Assembly: GCA_958295835.1 (NCBI GenBank)
Contig: OY282378.1
Span: 4,055,694-4,119,693, forward strand
DNA: 64,000 nt
Direction: 5' to 3'
From: an uncultured Gammaproteobacteria bacterium
GTDB taxonomy: Bacteria > Pseudomonadota > Gammaproteobacteria > HK1
Part shown: positions 32,782 through 41,098 of the stretch, piece after piece
How the letters are laid out: every line of letters begins with the position of its first letter
How positions within the stretch are numbered: the stretch's first letter is position 1
Made by a program: the position numbers and the translations under genes
Notes under the pieces: model-generated
Databases searched by the model: none
Told to the model about the DNA's origin: nothing
What the model saw: only the letters and a program-made list of their open reading frames with translations

Positions 32782-33434
32782 GCGTCCGCATCGATCCGGA
32801 AGAGCCTGGGAGTCACCCTGCCCAGCGCCACCGGATGATGGCTGGTGATCACCGCGGCGCCGCCTGTCCCGATGTGCTCGCGCAGCATCGTGTCGATGAT
32901 CGCGACGCCGCGGGTATCGAGCGCGGTGAAGGGCTCGTCCAGCACCCAGAGCGCGCCCGCGCAGGTGAGCAGGCGGGCCAGCGCCACACGCTGCCGCTGG
33001 CCGGCCGACAGCGTGCGTACGGGGACATTGCCGAATCTGCCGATCCCGACGCGGGCGAGGGCGGTGTCCGTTGTCGTTCCGGTCGGCCGGGCACTGAGCG
33101 CGATGGCGACATCGAGGTTCTCGCGCGGCGTGAGATCGAGCTTCACGCCGCTGGCATGGCCGATGTACTGGATATCGGCCCGCAGCTCCGGCGCCCCCGG
33201 GGGCGCCTCCCGGCCGCGCCAGCGAATACGTCCACCGTCCGGGGATTGCAGGCCGCAGAGGATGCGCAGAAGCGTCGTCTTGCCGCTGCCGTTCGCACCA
33301 TGGATCTGAACGACTTCCCCGGGCGCGATGCAAACCGCCAGATCCTCGAACAGCAGCCGATCGCCACGAGAGCATGACAGACCGACGGTCTCCAAGAGCG
33401 GGCGGCTGGCGCTGTCGTGCTCCGTCGGCGGCAC
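32778..33434 (-). CDS. ccmA: Haem exporter ATP-binding subunit CcmA
   Basis: ABC ATPase of the cytochrome c maturation complex, 218 residues. It has Walker A 'IHGANGSGKTTLLRILCGL', the signature 'VRTLSAGQRQRVALARLL', and Walker B 'ALWVLDEPFTALD' followed by an H-loop in 'AVITSHHPV'. It is the first gene of the minus-strand ccm operon and diverges from the respiratory cluster across 454 bp. The start at 33434 is inferred from length; no strong ribosome binding site is evident. Confidence 0.95.
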   Translation of the reverse strand: MPPTEHDSASRPLLETVGLSCSRGDRLLFEDLAVCIAPGEVVQIHGANGSGKTTLLRILCGLQSPDGGRIRWRGREAPPGAPELRADIQYIGHASGVKLDLTPRENLDVAIALSARPTGTTTDTALARVGIGRFGNVPVRTLSAGQRQRVALARLLTCAGALWVLDEPFTALDTRGVAIIDTMLREHIGTGGAAVITSHHPVALGRVTPRLFRIDADA

Positions 33435-33472
33435 CGGGATGTCCTGGATTCGGCTCGATCCTACCGGTGCGG

Positions 33473-33478
33473 ATTATA
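33473..33478 (-). promoter_or_regulatory. Candidate -10 element for the ccm operon
   Basis: Reads TATAAT exactly on the minus strand, about 40 bp in front of the ccmA start, giving a leader of about 30 nt. No good -35 box is found at 16–18 bp, so an activator may be needed or the match may be chance. Confidence 0.35.
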
Positions 33479-33717
33479 CGCACCGAGCGCCGACCGCGTG
33501 GCGAGCCGTCCTTGCGCGTTCGGCACGTAGGGGCACGGCTTGACGGTCGGTTCCGGCGAACGATGCATGCTCTCGCATCGGGCGACGGGCCGTCGAGTGT
33601 CCGCCGGCGCCGGGATTCTCCATGATGCCGGTCAGCGGCAGGCGGTCGTACCCGCGCCGATGTATCGCAGCAGTCCGGAGCGAGGCACGGAATAAATACG
33701 GGTTTGAGGGGTTATTC

Positions 33718-33849
33718 ATGAATCCGGGTTCCGGAACCGTGACGTCCGCTTCCGTCCAGGACGCGGTGTCGGAGCACGGAATATCCCTGATAAACAATGA
33801 GTTGCTTACGTTGGCACCGGATGCTTCGACTGCTCCGCGAAAACGGTGA
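33718..33849 (+). CDS. Possible 43-residue leader peptide or small protein
   Basis: A short frame from ATG (GAGG eight bases upstream) to TGA, reading MNPGSGTVTSASVQDAV at its start and ending APRKR. It is polar, with no membrane segment and no recognised family. It lies 39 bp before the cupredoxin-like gene. It could be a real small protein or a chance frame; codon use is not decisive. Confidence 0.25.
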   Translation: MNPGSGTVTSASVQDAVSEHGISLINNELLTLAPDASTAPRKR

Positions 33850-33888
33850 CTACGACAGCCCGGTGCGCCACGCTCACAAGGAGGTGAC

Positions 33889-34611
33889 ATGCGGACCCTG
33901 CATCTGATGTTCAGCGCCCTCTGTCTCATTTCCCTGACGATCCCCGCATTCGCAGCCAAATACAAGGAAGGAGAAGTATCGGGAGGAGGGACGATCGAGG
34001 GTAGCGTCGTCTACCACGGGCCGGTGAAGACCCGGACCGTGCTTCCCACCAAGGACAAGAGCGTATGTGGCGGCATCCGCAAGGAGCCGCTTGTCGTCGT
34101 CGGTGACGACGGCGCCGTCAAGGATAGTGTAGTCTTCCTCAAGGATGTCGCGGCCGGCAAACCATGGCCGAAAGTGTCCGGCGGCGGGCGACCCGTGCTG
34201 GACCAGGAATCCTGCAAGTTCAAGCCGCACGTGCAGGTGGCCCGCAGGGGGAAGATCGACATCGTGAACTCGGATCCGGTCCTGCACAACACCCATGGCT
34301 ATTACGGCAAGCGTACGGCATTCAACGTGGCGTTGCCGATCCAGGGCGGGAAAGTCACCAAGATTCTCAGATCTCCCGGCGAAGTCCGGGTCGACTGCGA
34401 TGCGCACGGCTGGATGCTCGCCTGGATCTACGTGGTCGACAATCCGTACTTCGCGCAGACCGGCGACGACGGCAAGTTCTCGATTGCGGACGTGCCGCCC
34501 GGTGACTACACATTGGCCGTCTGGCAGGAGGAGCTGGGAATTTCCGAAGTGCCGGTCACGGTCGCGGCCAACGAGACCACGACGATACCGGTGGAGTTGA
34601 AGGGGAGGTGA
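33889..34611 (+). CDS. Secreted cupredoxin-like / carboxypeptidase-regulatory-like protein
   Basis: A 240-residue periplasmic protein with a signal peptide (cleavage after IPAFA). An N-terminal beta-sandwich region ('GGGTIEGSVVYHGPV') carries conserved cysteines. A plastocyanin-like half has His133 in 'VLHNTHGYYGKRT' and a Cys-x2-His-x2-Met group at 170–176 (DCDAHGWM), the set of ligands expected for a type 1 copper site. The end 'FSIADVPPGDYTLAVWQEE' is the usual carboxypeptidase-regulatory-like motif. The same domain, highly similar, forms the C-terminus of the protein at 36413. It opens the respiratory cluster behind a perfect ribosome binding site. I infer an electron carrier or copper-handling role; copper binding is not proven. 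Confidence 0.75.
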   Translation: MRTLHLMFSALCLISLTIPAFAAKYKEGEVSGGGTIEGSVVYHGPVKTRTVLPTKDKSVCGGIRKEPLVVVGDDGAVKDSVVFLKDVAAGKPWPKVSGGGRPVLDQESCKFKPHVQVARRGKIDIVNSDPVLHNTHGYYGKRTAFNVALPIQGGKVTKILRSPGEVRVDCDAHGWMLAWIYVVDNPYFAQTGDDGKFSIADVPPGDYTLAVWQEELGISEVPVTVAANETTTIPVELKGR

Positions 34612-34705
34612 GGATGTGAAGTAGATGTGAAATGGAGTGCAAACGGGAAGGCAACGCCCATTGGACTCGACGAAGTTCCACTACCACGACAATGGGAGAG
34701 ACGCG

Positions 34706-35815
34706 ATGGAGAAGAAGCAACCGCATGACAACGAGGGTTCGCGGATCGGTTCGCGGATCGAAATCTCACGCCGTACCTTTCTGCACAATACGCTGCTGAC
34801 CGGCGGTGCAGTGGCCGGGGCGGGTCTCTTTCAGACCTTCACCGCCATGAACGTGGCCCACGCGGCTGCGGAGTCGTTCAGCTTCGCCTGGGTATCCGAT
34901 ACCCACCTCTATCCGAAGACGCTGAACACGCGCTTCATCGAGAAGGCGAGCCGTGCGTTCAAGGAAATCGAAGAGATGGGCTCATCGTTCGATTTCATGC
35001 TCTTCGGCGGCGATCTGGCGCAGAAGGGCGATCCCGTGGAGTTGCAACTGGGCGTCGAGATGCTGGCCGAGATCACCAGCGTCAAGAAGTACTACATTCC
35101 CGGTGAGCACGACTGGTACCTGGACATGGGCGAGGCCTGGAACGGGCACTTCGGCGAGTCGCCGTGGATGTTCGACCACAAGGGCGTGCGCATCATCGGT
35201 CTGAACACGGTGGGCTTCGCACCCGACTACTGGACGGCGAAGGGCATGACGCCGAAGGAACGCATGGGCCACATGGAGGCCCTGGACGGCTCCCAGGCCG
35301 GTCCCTGGTCGGGGCTCGGCAAGGCTCAGCGGATGTGGCTGCAGACGGCGTTGTCCGACTGGCCCAAGGACGCGCCGGTCATCATCATGAGCCACACGCC
35401 GCTCTACGAGGTCTACGCCGGCTGGAACTTCTGGATTCGCGACTGGCGGCAGGTGCACGAGATCATCGGGCCCTACAGCAACGTCACCAACATCCACGGC
35501 CACGTCCACCAACCGCTCTATCACGAGACCGAGGGTGCCCGCTTCATCGGACAGCTTGCGACCTCCTGGCCGTGGCCGTATCCGCCCACCGGCGTGCCGG
35601 CCCTGACCAGACCGATGATTCGTGTCGATCCGGGCGACATCTTCGACGGCGTCGGCTGGGGCAAGTTCGGTACGGCGGACGGCCACGTCGACAACGAGTA
35701 CAAAATGTGGCGCAAGGAAGTGTTTGCCGTCGCCCAGCACGATTCGGGCACCGGCGACAACGGGAACCAGATCCTGACGCCGCGCATCGCCGATCGTGAC
35801 TGGACGGGCAACTGA
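34706..35815 (+). CDS. Tat-exported metallophosphoesterase
   Basis: Calcineurin-like phosphoesterase of 369 residues with a twin-arginine signal (SRRTFLHNTLL followed by a hydrophobic stretch). Metal-site motifs in order: 'WVSDTHLYPKTL' (D-x-H), 'MLFGGDLAQKGDP' (GD), 'YYIPGEHDWYLDM', where GNHD is expected, 'IIMSHTPLYEVY' (H) and 'TNIHGHVHQPLYHE' (GHxH). The Asn of GNHD is replaced by Glu, which would change one metal or phosphate ligand. It lies between the cupredoxin-like gene and a cytochrome gene and appears co-transcribed. Tat export implies folding, perhaps metal loading, in the cytoplasm. The substrate is unknown. Confidence 0.82.
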   Translation: MEKKQPHDNEGSRIGSRIEISRRTFLHNTLLTGGAVAGAGLFQTFTAMNVAHAAAESFSFAWVSDTHLYPKTLNTRFIEKASRAFKEIEEMGSSFDFMLFGGDLAQKGDPVELQLGVEMLAEITSVKKYYIPGEHDWYLDMGEAWNGHFGESPWMFDHKGVRIIGLNTVGFAPDYWTAKGMTPKERMGHMEALDGSQAGPWSGLGKAQRMWLQTALSDWPKDAPVIIMSHTPLYEVYAGWNFWIRDWRQVHEIIGPYSNVTNIHGHVHQPLYHETEGARFIGQLATSWPWPYPPTGVPALTRPMIRVDPGDIFDGVGWGKFGTADGHVDNEYKMWRKEVFAVAQHDSGTGDNGNQILTPRIADRDWTGN

Positions 35816-35832
35816 GCGAGGAGGAACGAGCC

Positions 35833-36294
35833 GTGAAAAGAATGAGCAAGCGTTATCTGTTGGCCGCCGGCTGTGCGGTGTGCGTGGGTCTCGGAGTGTT
35901 CGGCGTCGTGCAGGAGTCCGCGGCACACAAGGACCCCCATGACGCCGCCACCATGCAGGCGTTCCATGATCTCTTCATGGAGCAGGTGATCCTGGGAGAC
36001 AGGCTGTTCCACGGCGACGGGGAAGCGCAGAAGGAGCTGGGCGTGAACCTGTCGAAGACCGGCATGGCGTGCGCCATGTGCCATCCCATCTCCTCGGATA
36101 TCCATCCCCACGAGTTCCCGAAGTTCCAGGAGCAGATGAGCGAGTTCGCCACCTTGCGCGATATGGTCAACTGGTGCATCGAGAAGCCCAACGAGGGAGA
36201 GGTCATCGATGTGAACAGCGAGGCCATGAAGGCGCTGGAAGCGTACATGTACTGGTCCAACAAGGGCTCGGTGCTGGACCCTGGTCGTCACTGA
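35833..36294 (+). CDS. Periplasmic monohaem cytochrome c, unusual type
   Basis: A 153-residue protein with a signal peptide and a single haem site CAMCH at 80–84. The sequence around it ('HPISSDIHPHEFPKFQEQM') is histidine-rich, and a conserved-looking Cys115 in 'MVNWCIEKPNEGE' precedes 'EAMKALEAYMYWSNKG'. This C-terminal pattern resembles small cytochromes of sulfur-oxidising enzymes in which Cys or Met is the distal ligand, but I cannot assign a family. It starts at GTG behind GAGGAGG, 17 bp after the phosphoesterase, and is clearly in the same operon. Confidence 0.78.
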   Translation: MKRMSKRYLLAAGCAVCVGLGVFGVVQESAAHKDPHDAATMQAFHDLFMEQVILGDRLFHGDGEAQKELGVNLSKTGMACAMCHPISSDIHPHEFPKFQEQMSEFATLRDMVNWCIEKPNEGEVIDVNSEAMKALEAYMYWSNKGSVLDPGRH

Positions 36295-36412
36295 GAGACA
36301 CGAGGGTTCGCATGATTGGGGCCGGTGCAGTCCCGGCCGGCGGAACACTCGGGGTTCGACGGCGGCCGCCTGTCCGGGCGGCCGTCGCGCGTGAACGAGA
36401 AGGCGACTGGCT

Positions 36413-38191
36413 TTGAACAAGGCGAAGGCGATCTCGGCGGTGGTAGTCGTCCTGGTGGTCGGGTTGGTCGTAGTGATGAGCTGGGTGGTGCGGCAATGGG
36501 CCGATAAACCGCCTGACCCCGATTCGGTGTTCAATCTGTCGGCCGCCACCGGCAACATCGAGCCGGCCGGCGAGCCGGTACCTCCGAACCCGACTCTGTT
36601 GAGGCATGGCGAGTGGGTGTATCGAGGTCTGTGCATCGGCTGCCATGGAATCGACGGTGACGGCAACGGCGCGGTGTGGGAGCTTGCCGACGTGTACTCG
36701 CCCGAGCACAAGCTGCCGCGCAAGCCACGCGATTTCACCCAGGCCGTATTCAAGTTGCGCTCGACTCCGAGCGGCTCGTTCCCCACGGACGTGGACCTGT
36801 TCAAGTCCATCTCGCGCGGCTTGGTAGCCGACCACGACATGCCGTCTTTCAAGTTCCTTCCCGAACGGGATCGGTGGGCGGTGATCGCCTACATCAAGAC
36901 GCTTTCGTCGCGCTGGGAGGAGGAAGCGGAGTGGCAGGAGGATCCCATCACGGTCACCGAGCCGCCGCTTCCCGACGAGGCGATGATCGCGGCGGGCAAG
37001 GATGTCTACAAACGCATGCAGTGCGCCGAGTGCCATGGTCCGATCGGCAAGGGGGACGGACCGTCGGCACCCGAGCTCGAAGACGACAACGGTCTGCCGA
37101 TCAAACCGCGGGATTTCAGCGACGCGGCACAGTTCGTCGGCGACAGCGATCCCAAGGGCGTATACCAGACCTTCACGACCGGGCTGGACGGCACCCCGAT
37201 GCCGTCGTTCGCCGATTTCCTCGATGAAGATCAGCGCTGGCAGCTCGTCTGGTACGTCACGTCGCTGAGATCCGACTGGGATCTCTACACGATACGAGTC
37301 AACCTGTTGAAGGAGCGCGGAGAGGATGTCGCGCTGGCTGCGCTGACGCCCGTCCCCGCTCCGGCGCCGACGCGGCAGGCCGTGCTGGCTTCCGGGGCCG
37401 CCGGGGACGGTACGTCCGTCGCCGCAGCGATGTCCCGCACCGGCTCCGGCCAGGAATCCGCCGGTGATACGGGGTCCTCGACAGCGCAGGAGGGGGCAGC
37501 GGCGGACGCCCCGGCCGAGCCGGCGAAACCGGTGTTCCTGGGCAAGTACCAGGAAGTCGGCGTAAGCGACGGAGGCACCATCCGGGGGAAGGTGGTATTC
37601 AACGGTGCGGTCAAGAAGAAGACCGTCCTGCCGACCAAGGACAAGCGGGTGTGTGGAAAGCTCCGCAAGGAACCGCTCATCCTCGTGGGAGACGGGGGGG
37701 CGGTGAAGGACAGCGTCGTGTACCTGAAGGGCATCGGATCGGGCAAGCCCTGGCCCGAGATGATGACGCAGGTTCCCGTGCTCGACCAGGAAAGCTGCAA
37801 GTTCCACCCGCACGTCCAGGTCGCACGCCAGGGCAGTCTCGATATCGTCAATTCCGATCCGGTCCTCCACAACACCCACGGCTACTACGGCAAGCGGACC
37901 GCGTTCAACGTGGCGCTGCCCGAGCAGAATCAGAAGGTCACCAAGGTTCTCAAGCTACCCGGCACGGTGAAGGTCGATTGCGACGCGCACGGCTGGATGC
38001 TGGGCTGGGTCCACGTGGTGGACAACCCGTATTTCTTCCAGACCGGGGATGACGGCGCGTTCAGCATCGCCGACGTTCCGCCCGGTGACTACACCCTGGC
38101 GGCCTGGCAGGAGTGGCTGGGTGAAATCGAGATTCCGGTCACCGTCAGGGCAGGCGAGACGACGGAACTCGACATTGACCTCATGAAGTAG
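36413..38191 (+). CDS. Membrane-anchored dihaem cytochrome c fused to a cupredoxin-like domain
   Basis: A 592-residue fusion. An N-terminal anchor (about residues 5–27) is followed by two class I cytochrome c domains with haem sites CIGCH (74–78) and CAECH (204–208), each with a likely Met ligand in 'DHDMPSFKFL' and 'GTPMPSFADFL'. An Ala/Pro/Gly-rich linker (about 310–370) leads to a C-terminal domain (375–592) almost the same as the protein at 33889. It has the same 'VLHNTHGYYGKRT' and DCDAHGWM ligand groups. The start is TTG. This looks like a tethered electron relay between a periplasmic donor and the oxidase (inference). The two copper-domain copies imply duplication and fusion. Confidence 0.82.
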   Translation: MNKAKAISAVVVVLVVGLVVVMSWVVRQWADKPPDPDSVFNLSAATGNIEPAGEPVPPNPTLLRHGEWVYRGLCIGCHGIDGDGNGAVWELADVYSPEHKLPRKPRDFTQAVFKLRSTPSGSFPTDVDLFKSISRGLVADHDMPSFKFLPERDRWAVIAYIKTLSSRWEEEAEWQEDPITVTEPPLPDEAMIAAGKDVYKRMQCAECHGPIGKGDGPSAPELEDDNGLPIKPRDFSDAAQFVGDSDPKGVYQTFTTGLDGTPMPSFADFLDEDQRWQLVWYVTSLRSDWDLYTIRVNLLKERGEDVALAALTPVPAPAPTRQAVLASGAAGDGTSVAAAMSRTGSGQESAGDTGSSTAQEGAAADAPAEPAKPVFLGKYQEVGVSDGGTIRGKVVFNGAVKKKTVLPTKDKRVCGKLRKEPLILVGDGGAVKDSVVYLKGIGSGKPWPEMMTQVPVLDQESCKFHPHVQVARQGSLDIVNSDPVLHNTHGYYGKRTAFNVALPEQNQKVTKVLKLPGTVKVDCDAHGWMLGWVHVVDNPYFFQTGDDGAFSIADVPPGDYTLAAWQEWLGEIEIPVTVRAGETTELDIDLMK

Positions 38192-38355
38192 CAGGAGGAG
38201 CATGTACGGCAATTACGCACCCCCGCCGGTCGTTCGTGCGGCACCGGCGTGTTTCGCACCGATGGATCACCGTTTCAGCGACGATCCGTCGGGTTTGTCG
38301 ATCGCGATGGATGACGAGGGTGAGCAGCCGCCAAGTACGGACCATGCAGGTGCGC

Positions 38356-38853
38356 ATGTCTCGTTCTCCGCGAACCCGGTCGCCGGCGCGTGGTGGTGGG
38401 AATGCGGCCTCTTTCATCGTCTGCGCCAGCCTTGCGCTCGCCGTCGCGATGGCGTTCGCGGCGGTGAGGTTCGCGCCCGAGCAGCCCATGAAGGAGCCTT
38501 CCATGAGGGTCGCGCAGACGATCGATTTCGATGTGTTGGAGCAGGGAGCCAGCATCGCCGACCTCGAGCGTGGCCGCAGCTACTATGTGCAGCTCTGCCT
38601 CCCGTGCCACGGGGCCTCGGGCCGGGGGGACGGAGAATGGGCGTATCGCATGACGCCGCGTCCCGCGGACCTCACCCGCCGACGGACGCGCGGGCGGAGT
38701 GACGAGGCGTTGCGCGCGGCAATCAGCGACGGAATCGCGGGCACCGCGATGCGGGGCTGGGAAGACCGGCTTTCCGAAACGCAGATTCGCCAAGTGCTGG
38801 GCTACACAAGGCACCTGGGGCGCATCGAGAGCGTGCGGGCCGCGTCCCGGTGA
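38356..38853 (+). CDS. Membrane-anchored monohaem cytochrome c
   Basis: About 165 residues: a basic N-terminus, one hydrophobic anchor ('FIVCASLALAVAMAFAAV') and a class I cytochrome domain with CLPCHGASGRGDG and a likely distal Met in 'GTAMRGWEDRL'. The start is uncertain. ATG 38356 follows AGGTG; ATG 38344 is also possible. A second frame beginning at 38202, just 8 bp after the preceding stop and behind AGGAGGAGC, overlaps this region, so the true N-terminus may differ or a frameshift may exist. The stop overlaps the next gene by 4 bp (GTGA). Confidence 0.75.
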   Translation: MSRSPRTRSPARGGGNAASFIVCASLALAVAMAFAAVRFAPEQPMKEPSMRVAQTIDFDVLEQGASIADLERGRSYYVQLCLPCHGASGRGDGEWAYRMTPRPADLTRRRTRGRSDEALRAAISDGIAGTAMRGWEDRLSETQIRQVLGYTRHLGRIESVRAASR

Positions 38854-39416
38854 GCGCCGTGGCGGACATCGGCGCCGGGGCCGAGCCCGCTCCATCGGTG
38901 CGCGCGCATGATGTTGCCCGATCGCAGGGGTTGATCGTCCTGCGCTTTCTGGTGCTGTCCGTCATCCATCTGTTCATCGGCACGGTGCAGGGCGTACTGC
39001 AAACCTTCCCGGGCATCGCCCAGTGGATTCGGGAAGCCGGGCCGGCGGGCCACCTGATCGATCCGCTGGCCCACGCACACATCAACCTGGTGGGTGGAGT
39101 GACCATGGGCATGATGGGACTCATCTACCATGTGCTCCCGAAGGTGCTCGGGAGGGACATGTACAGCCCGGCGCTCGCGAGGGCATCGTTCTGGCTGTCC
39201 GCGGTGGGTGTGCTCGGGTTCTTCTTCTCGCTCGTGGTGCTGGGAACCGTGGAAGGAAACATGATTCACAGCGGGATGACCTATTCCGAGGCGCTGGCGG
39301 TGGTGGGGCCCATTCACCATATCCTGATCATCACCACCGCCTTCCTGATGGGGTTCGGCTACTGGACGTTCATCGTCAACGTCCTGATGACGGTCATGCA
39401 GAAACGCGGAGACTGA
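38850..39416 (+). CDS. Short CcoN-like membrane haem protein
   Basis: 188 residues with about five membrane helices. It resembles part of a haem-copper oxidase subunit I: 'PLAHAHINLVGGVTMGMMGL' followed by 'IYHVLPKVLGRDMYSPAL', and a second His pair in 'VVGPIHHILIITTAF'. It is too short to be a full CcoN and lacks the CuB ligands seen in the protein at 39672. It could bind haem b and act as an accessory subunit or quinol/cytochrome docking protein; this is inference. It starts at GTG, overlapping the upstream stop, and is followed 1 bp later by the next gene. Confidence 0.72.
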   Translation: MSAVADIGAGAEPAPSVRAHDVARSQGLIVLRFLVLSVIHLFIGTVQGVLQTFPGIAQWIREAGPAGHLIDPLAHAHINLVGGVTMGMMGLIYHVLPKVLGRDMYSPALARASFWLSAVGVLGFFFSLVVLGTVEGNMIHSGMTYSEALAVVGPIHHILIITTAFLMGFGYWTFIVNVLMTVMQKRGD

Positions 39417-39417
39417 C

Positions 39418-39636
39418 GTGCACCGACTGATCAACATCCTTTATAGCGGCTTCATGGTCGGCATCGGCATCGGGACCGTGTTTCAGCTCGCGTTTCTTCC
39501 CCTCATGGGCATGCGCAGCCACGACGACTGGACGGGGCTGCTGGTGTGGGGATTCGCCATCACCCTGGTGACGGGAGTGTTGTCGGCGCTGAGCTTCTGG
39601 TTCATGAATTCCGTCATGGTGCGTCAGGGCAAGTAG
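39418..39636 (+). CDS. Small two-helix membrane protein of the oxidase cluster
   Basis: 72 residues, starting at GTG one base after the preceding stop. Two hydrophobic segments (about 7–29 and 41–63), with a short loop 'MGMRSHDDWTG' between. No cysteine or haem motif. Tight spacing on both sides suggests a structural subunit or assembly factor of the oxidase. No family recognised. Confidence 0.65.
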   Translation: MHRLINILYSGFMVGIGIGTVFQLAFLPLMGMRSHDDWTGLLVWGFAITLVTGVLSALSFWFMNSVMVRQGK

Positions 39637-39671
39637 CGCGAAGCGCGCCACCGCCCGCTGGAGGTGAGGAC

Positions 39672-41081
39672 ATGGTAGAGAAATTCCTGACCGGGAAAGA
39701 CTACGCCGAAGGAACCGCGGCCAAGCATTTCTTCTTCTCGTCCATCGTGATGCTGAACATCGGCGTGCTGATGGCTCTGGGTACGTCGATGCGTCTGGCC
39801 TGGCCGGACATCTTCCCCAACGACATTCCGTGGCTGCACTTCGGACGCATTCGTCCGGTGCACGTGCACTTCGTGATCTTCGGCTGGATCTCCATGGCGT
39901 TCGCCGGGGCCATGTGCTACATGACGCCGGCGCTGTGCAAGACCCGGCTCTGGAGCGAGAAGCTCGGCGTGTGGAACTGCTGGGCCTGGAACGTGGGCAT
40001 GGTCTTCGTGTTCTTCACGCTCATCAACGGCATGACCACCGGCCGCGAGTACCAGGACCTGATCTGGCCGTTAGACGCCTTCATCCTGCTGTTCGTGTTC
40101 GCGCCGCTGGCCGTCAACATCTGGATGACCATGTTCAGGCGCAAGGCCCAGGGCCTGTACGTGACCCTGTGGTTCTTCGGCGCGTCGCTCCTGTTCATTC
40201 TCCTGAGCTATTTCATCGGCGCAGTGCCGGACTTCTTCCCCGTCACCGGTCTGAGCGAGGCCTACATGACCTGGTGGCATGCACACAACATCCTCGGCTT
40301 GTGGATCACCCCGGTCTCCGCCGCCATCGCGTACTACATCATCCCCAAGGTCTCCGGGAACACGCTGTACAGCCACAAGATCGGGCATCTGCACTTCTGG
40401 TCGATCGCGGCCTTCTACTCGACGCCAGGCGCGCATCATCTGATGGGTGCGCCGATCCCCGAGTGGCTGAAGTCATTCGCCTCGGTGTCGGGGGTGCTGA
40501 TCATGATCCCGGCCCTCGCCTTCGTGGTGAACATGCTGATGACCATGAAGGACAAGTGGTGGATGTTCACCCGCAGCATTCCGTTGCAGTGGGCGTTGAC
40601 CGGCGTTCTGTTCGCGATACCCCTCAACATTCAAGGCGCCTTTCAGCAGACCCGCGCATTGAACTGGTATATCCACGGCACCCACTGGATCGTGGCTCAT
40701 GCCCATCTGGCCTTGCTGGGCTTCTCGACGTTCATCGAGATCGGGGCCATCTACTACGGCCTGCCGAAGCTGCTCAAGCGCGAGCTCTACAGCGAGAAGC
40801 TGGCTCGCCTGCACTTCTGGATGATGGCAATCGGCTTCCTGGGGTTCTGGGCGGTGCTCACCGCGGCGGGTCTGGTGCAGGGAGCGGCGAAAGTGTACGA
40901 GATCCCGTACATCCAGTCGGTGGTCGCCACCCATCCGTACATGGTCGGACGGGTGCTCTTCGGTGCTCTCATCATTTTTTCCCAGCCCATTTTCCTCTAC
41001 AACATGTGGATGACGGCGCGTTACGGCAAGAAGATCGTGCCGGAAGCGACCGTGCACACTCCGGCCCCGGCAACCGCATGA
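39672..41081 (+). CDS. ccoN: cbb3-type cytochrome c oxidase subunit I (CcoN-like)
   Basis: Catalytic haem-copper subunit, 469 residues. Its ligands line up with Pseudomonas CcoN at a constant offset of two residues: His205 (CuB, in 'WWHAHNILG'), Tyr249 (the cross-linked tyrosine of C-family oxidases, in 'AAFYSTPGAHHL'), His255/His256 (CuB), and His343/His345 (haems, in 'VAHAHLALLG'). His64 in 'RPVHVHFVIFGW' fits the low-spin haem. The tyrosine argues for an oxygen reductase rather than a nitric oxide reductase. It has a strong ribosome binding site (GGAGGTGAGG). It reads as a divergent member: the surrounding sequence differs much from classical CcoN. Confidence 0.88.
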   Translation: MVEKFLTGKDYAEGTAAKHFFFSSIVMLNIGVLMALGTSMRLAWPDIFPNDIPWLHFGRIRPVHVHFVIFGWISMAFAGAMCYMTPALCKTRLWSEKLGVWNCWAWNVGMVFVFFTLINGMTTGREYQDLIWPLDAFILLFVFAPLAVNIWMTMFRRKAQGLYVTLWFFGASLLFILLSYFIGAVPDFFPVTGLSEAYMTWWHAHNILGLWITPVSAAIAYYIIPKVSGNTLYSHKIGHLHFWSIAAFYSTPGAHHLMGAPIPEWLKSFASVSGVLIMIPALAFVVNMLMTMKDKWWMFTRSIPLQWALTGVLFAIPLNIQGAFQQTRALNWYIHGTHWIVAHAHLALLGFSTFIEIGAIYYGLPKLLKRELYSEKLARLHFWMMAIGFLGFWAVLTAAGLVQGAAKVYEIPYIQSVVATHPYMVGRVLFGALIIFSQPIFLYNMWMTARYGKKIVPEATVHTPAPATA

Positions 41082-41098
41082 CCAGGAGGTAAACAGAT

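Larger units (their letters stand above)
33435..33888. other. 454-bp divergent region between the ccm operon and the respiratory cluster
   Basis: It carries promoters for both directions by position. A good -10 (TATAAT, minus strand) is at 33473–33478. About 33640–33720 is richer in A+T. One short frame (33718–33849) may be translated. The plus-strand gene at 33889 has an excellent ribosome binding site (AAGGAGGTGA). No RNA gene is seen. Confidence 0.45.

Noticed and set aside
32116..33483. A 455-codon frame that appears to extend CcmB upstream
   Set aside because: The upstream part overlaps ccmA in another frame and is non-coding in character; the CcmB start at 32781 overlaps the ccmA stop in the usual way.
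36413..38191. Calling the fusion protein a CcoP
   Set aside because: It has two haem domains like CcoP but a single N-terminal anchor, different haem-flanking motifs, and a copper-domain C-terminus; it lies before, not after, the CcoN/CcoO genes.
39672..41081. Nitric oxide reductase as an alternative call for the haem-copper subunit
   Set aside because: The tyrosine at the cross-link position (249) with cbb3 spacing and the adjacent CcoO-like gene favour an oxygen reductase.
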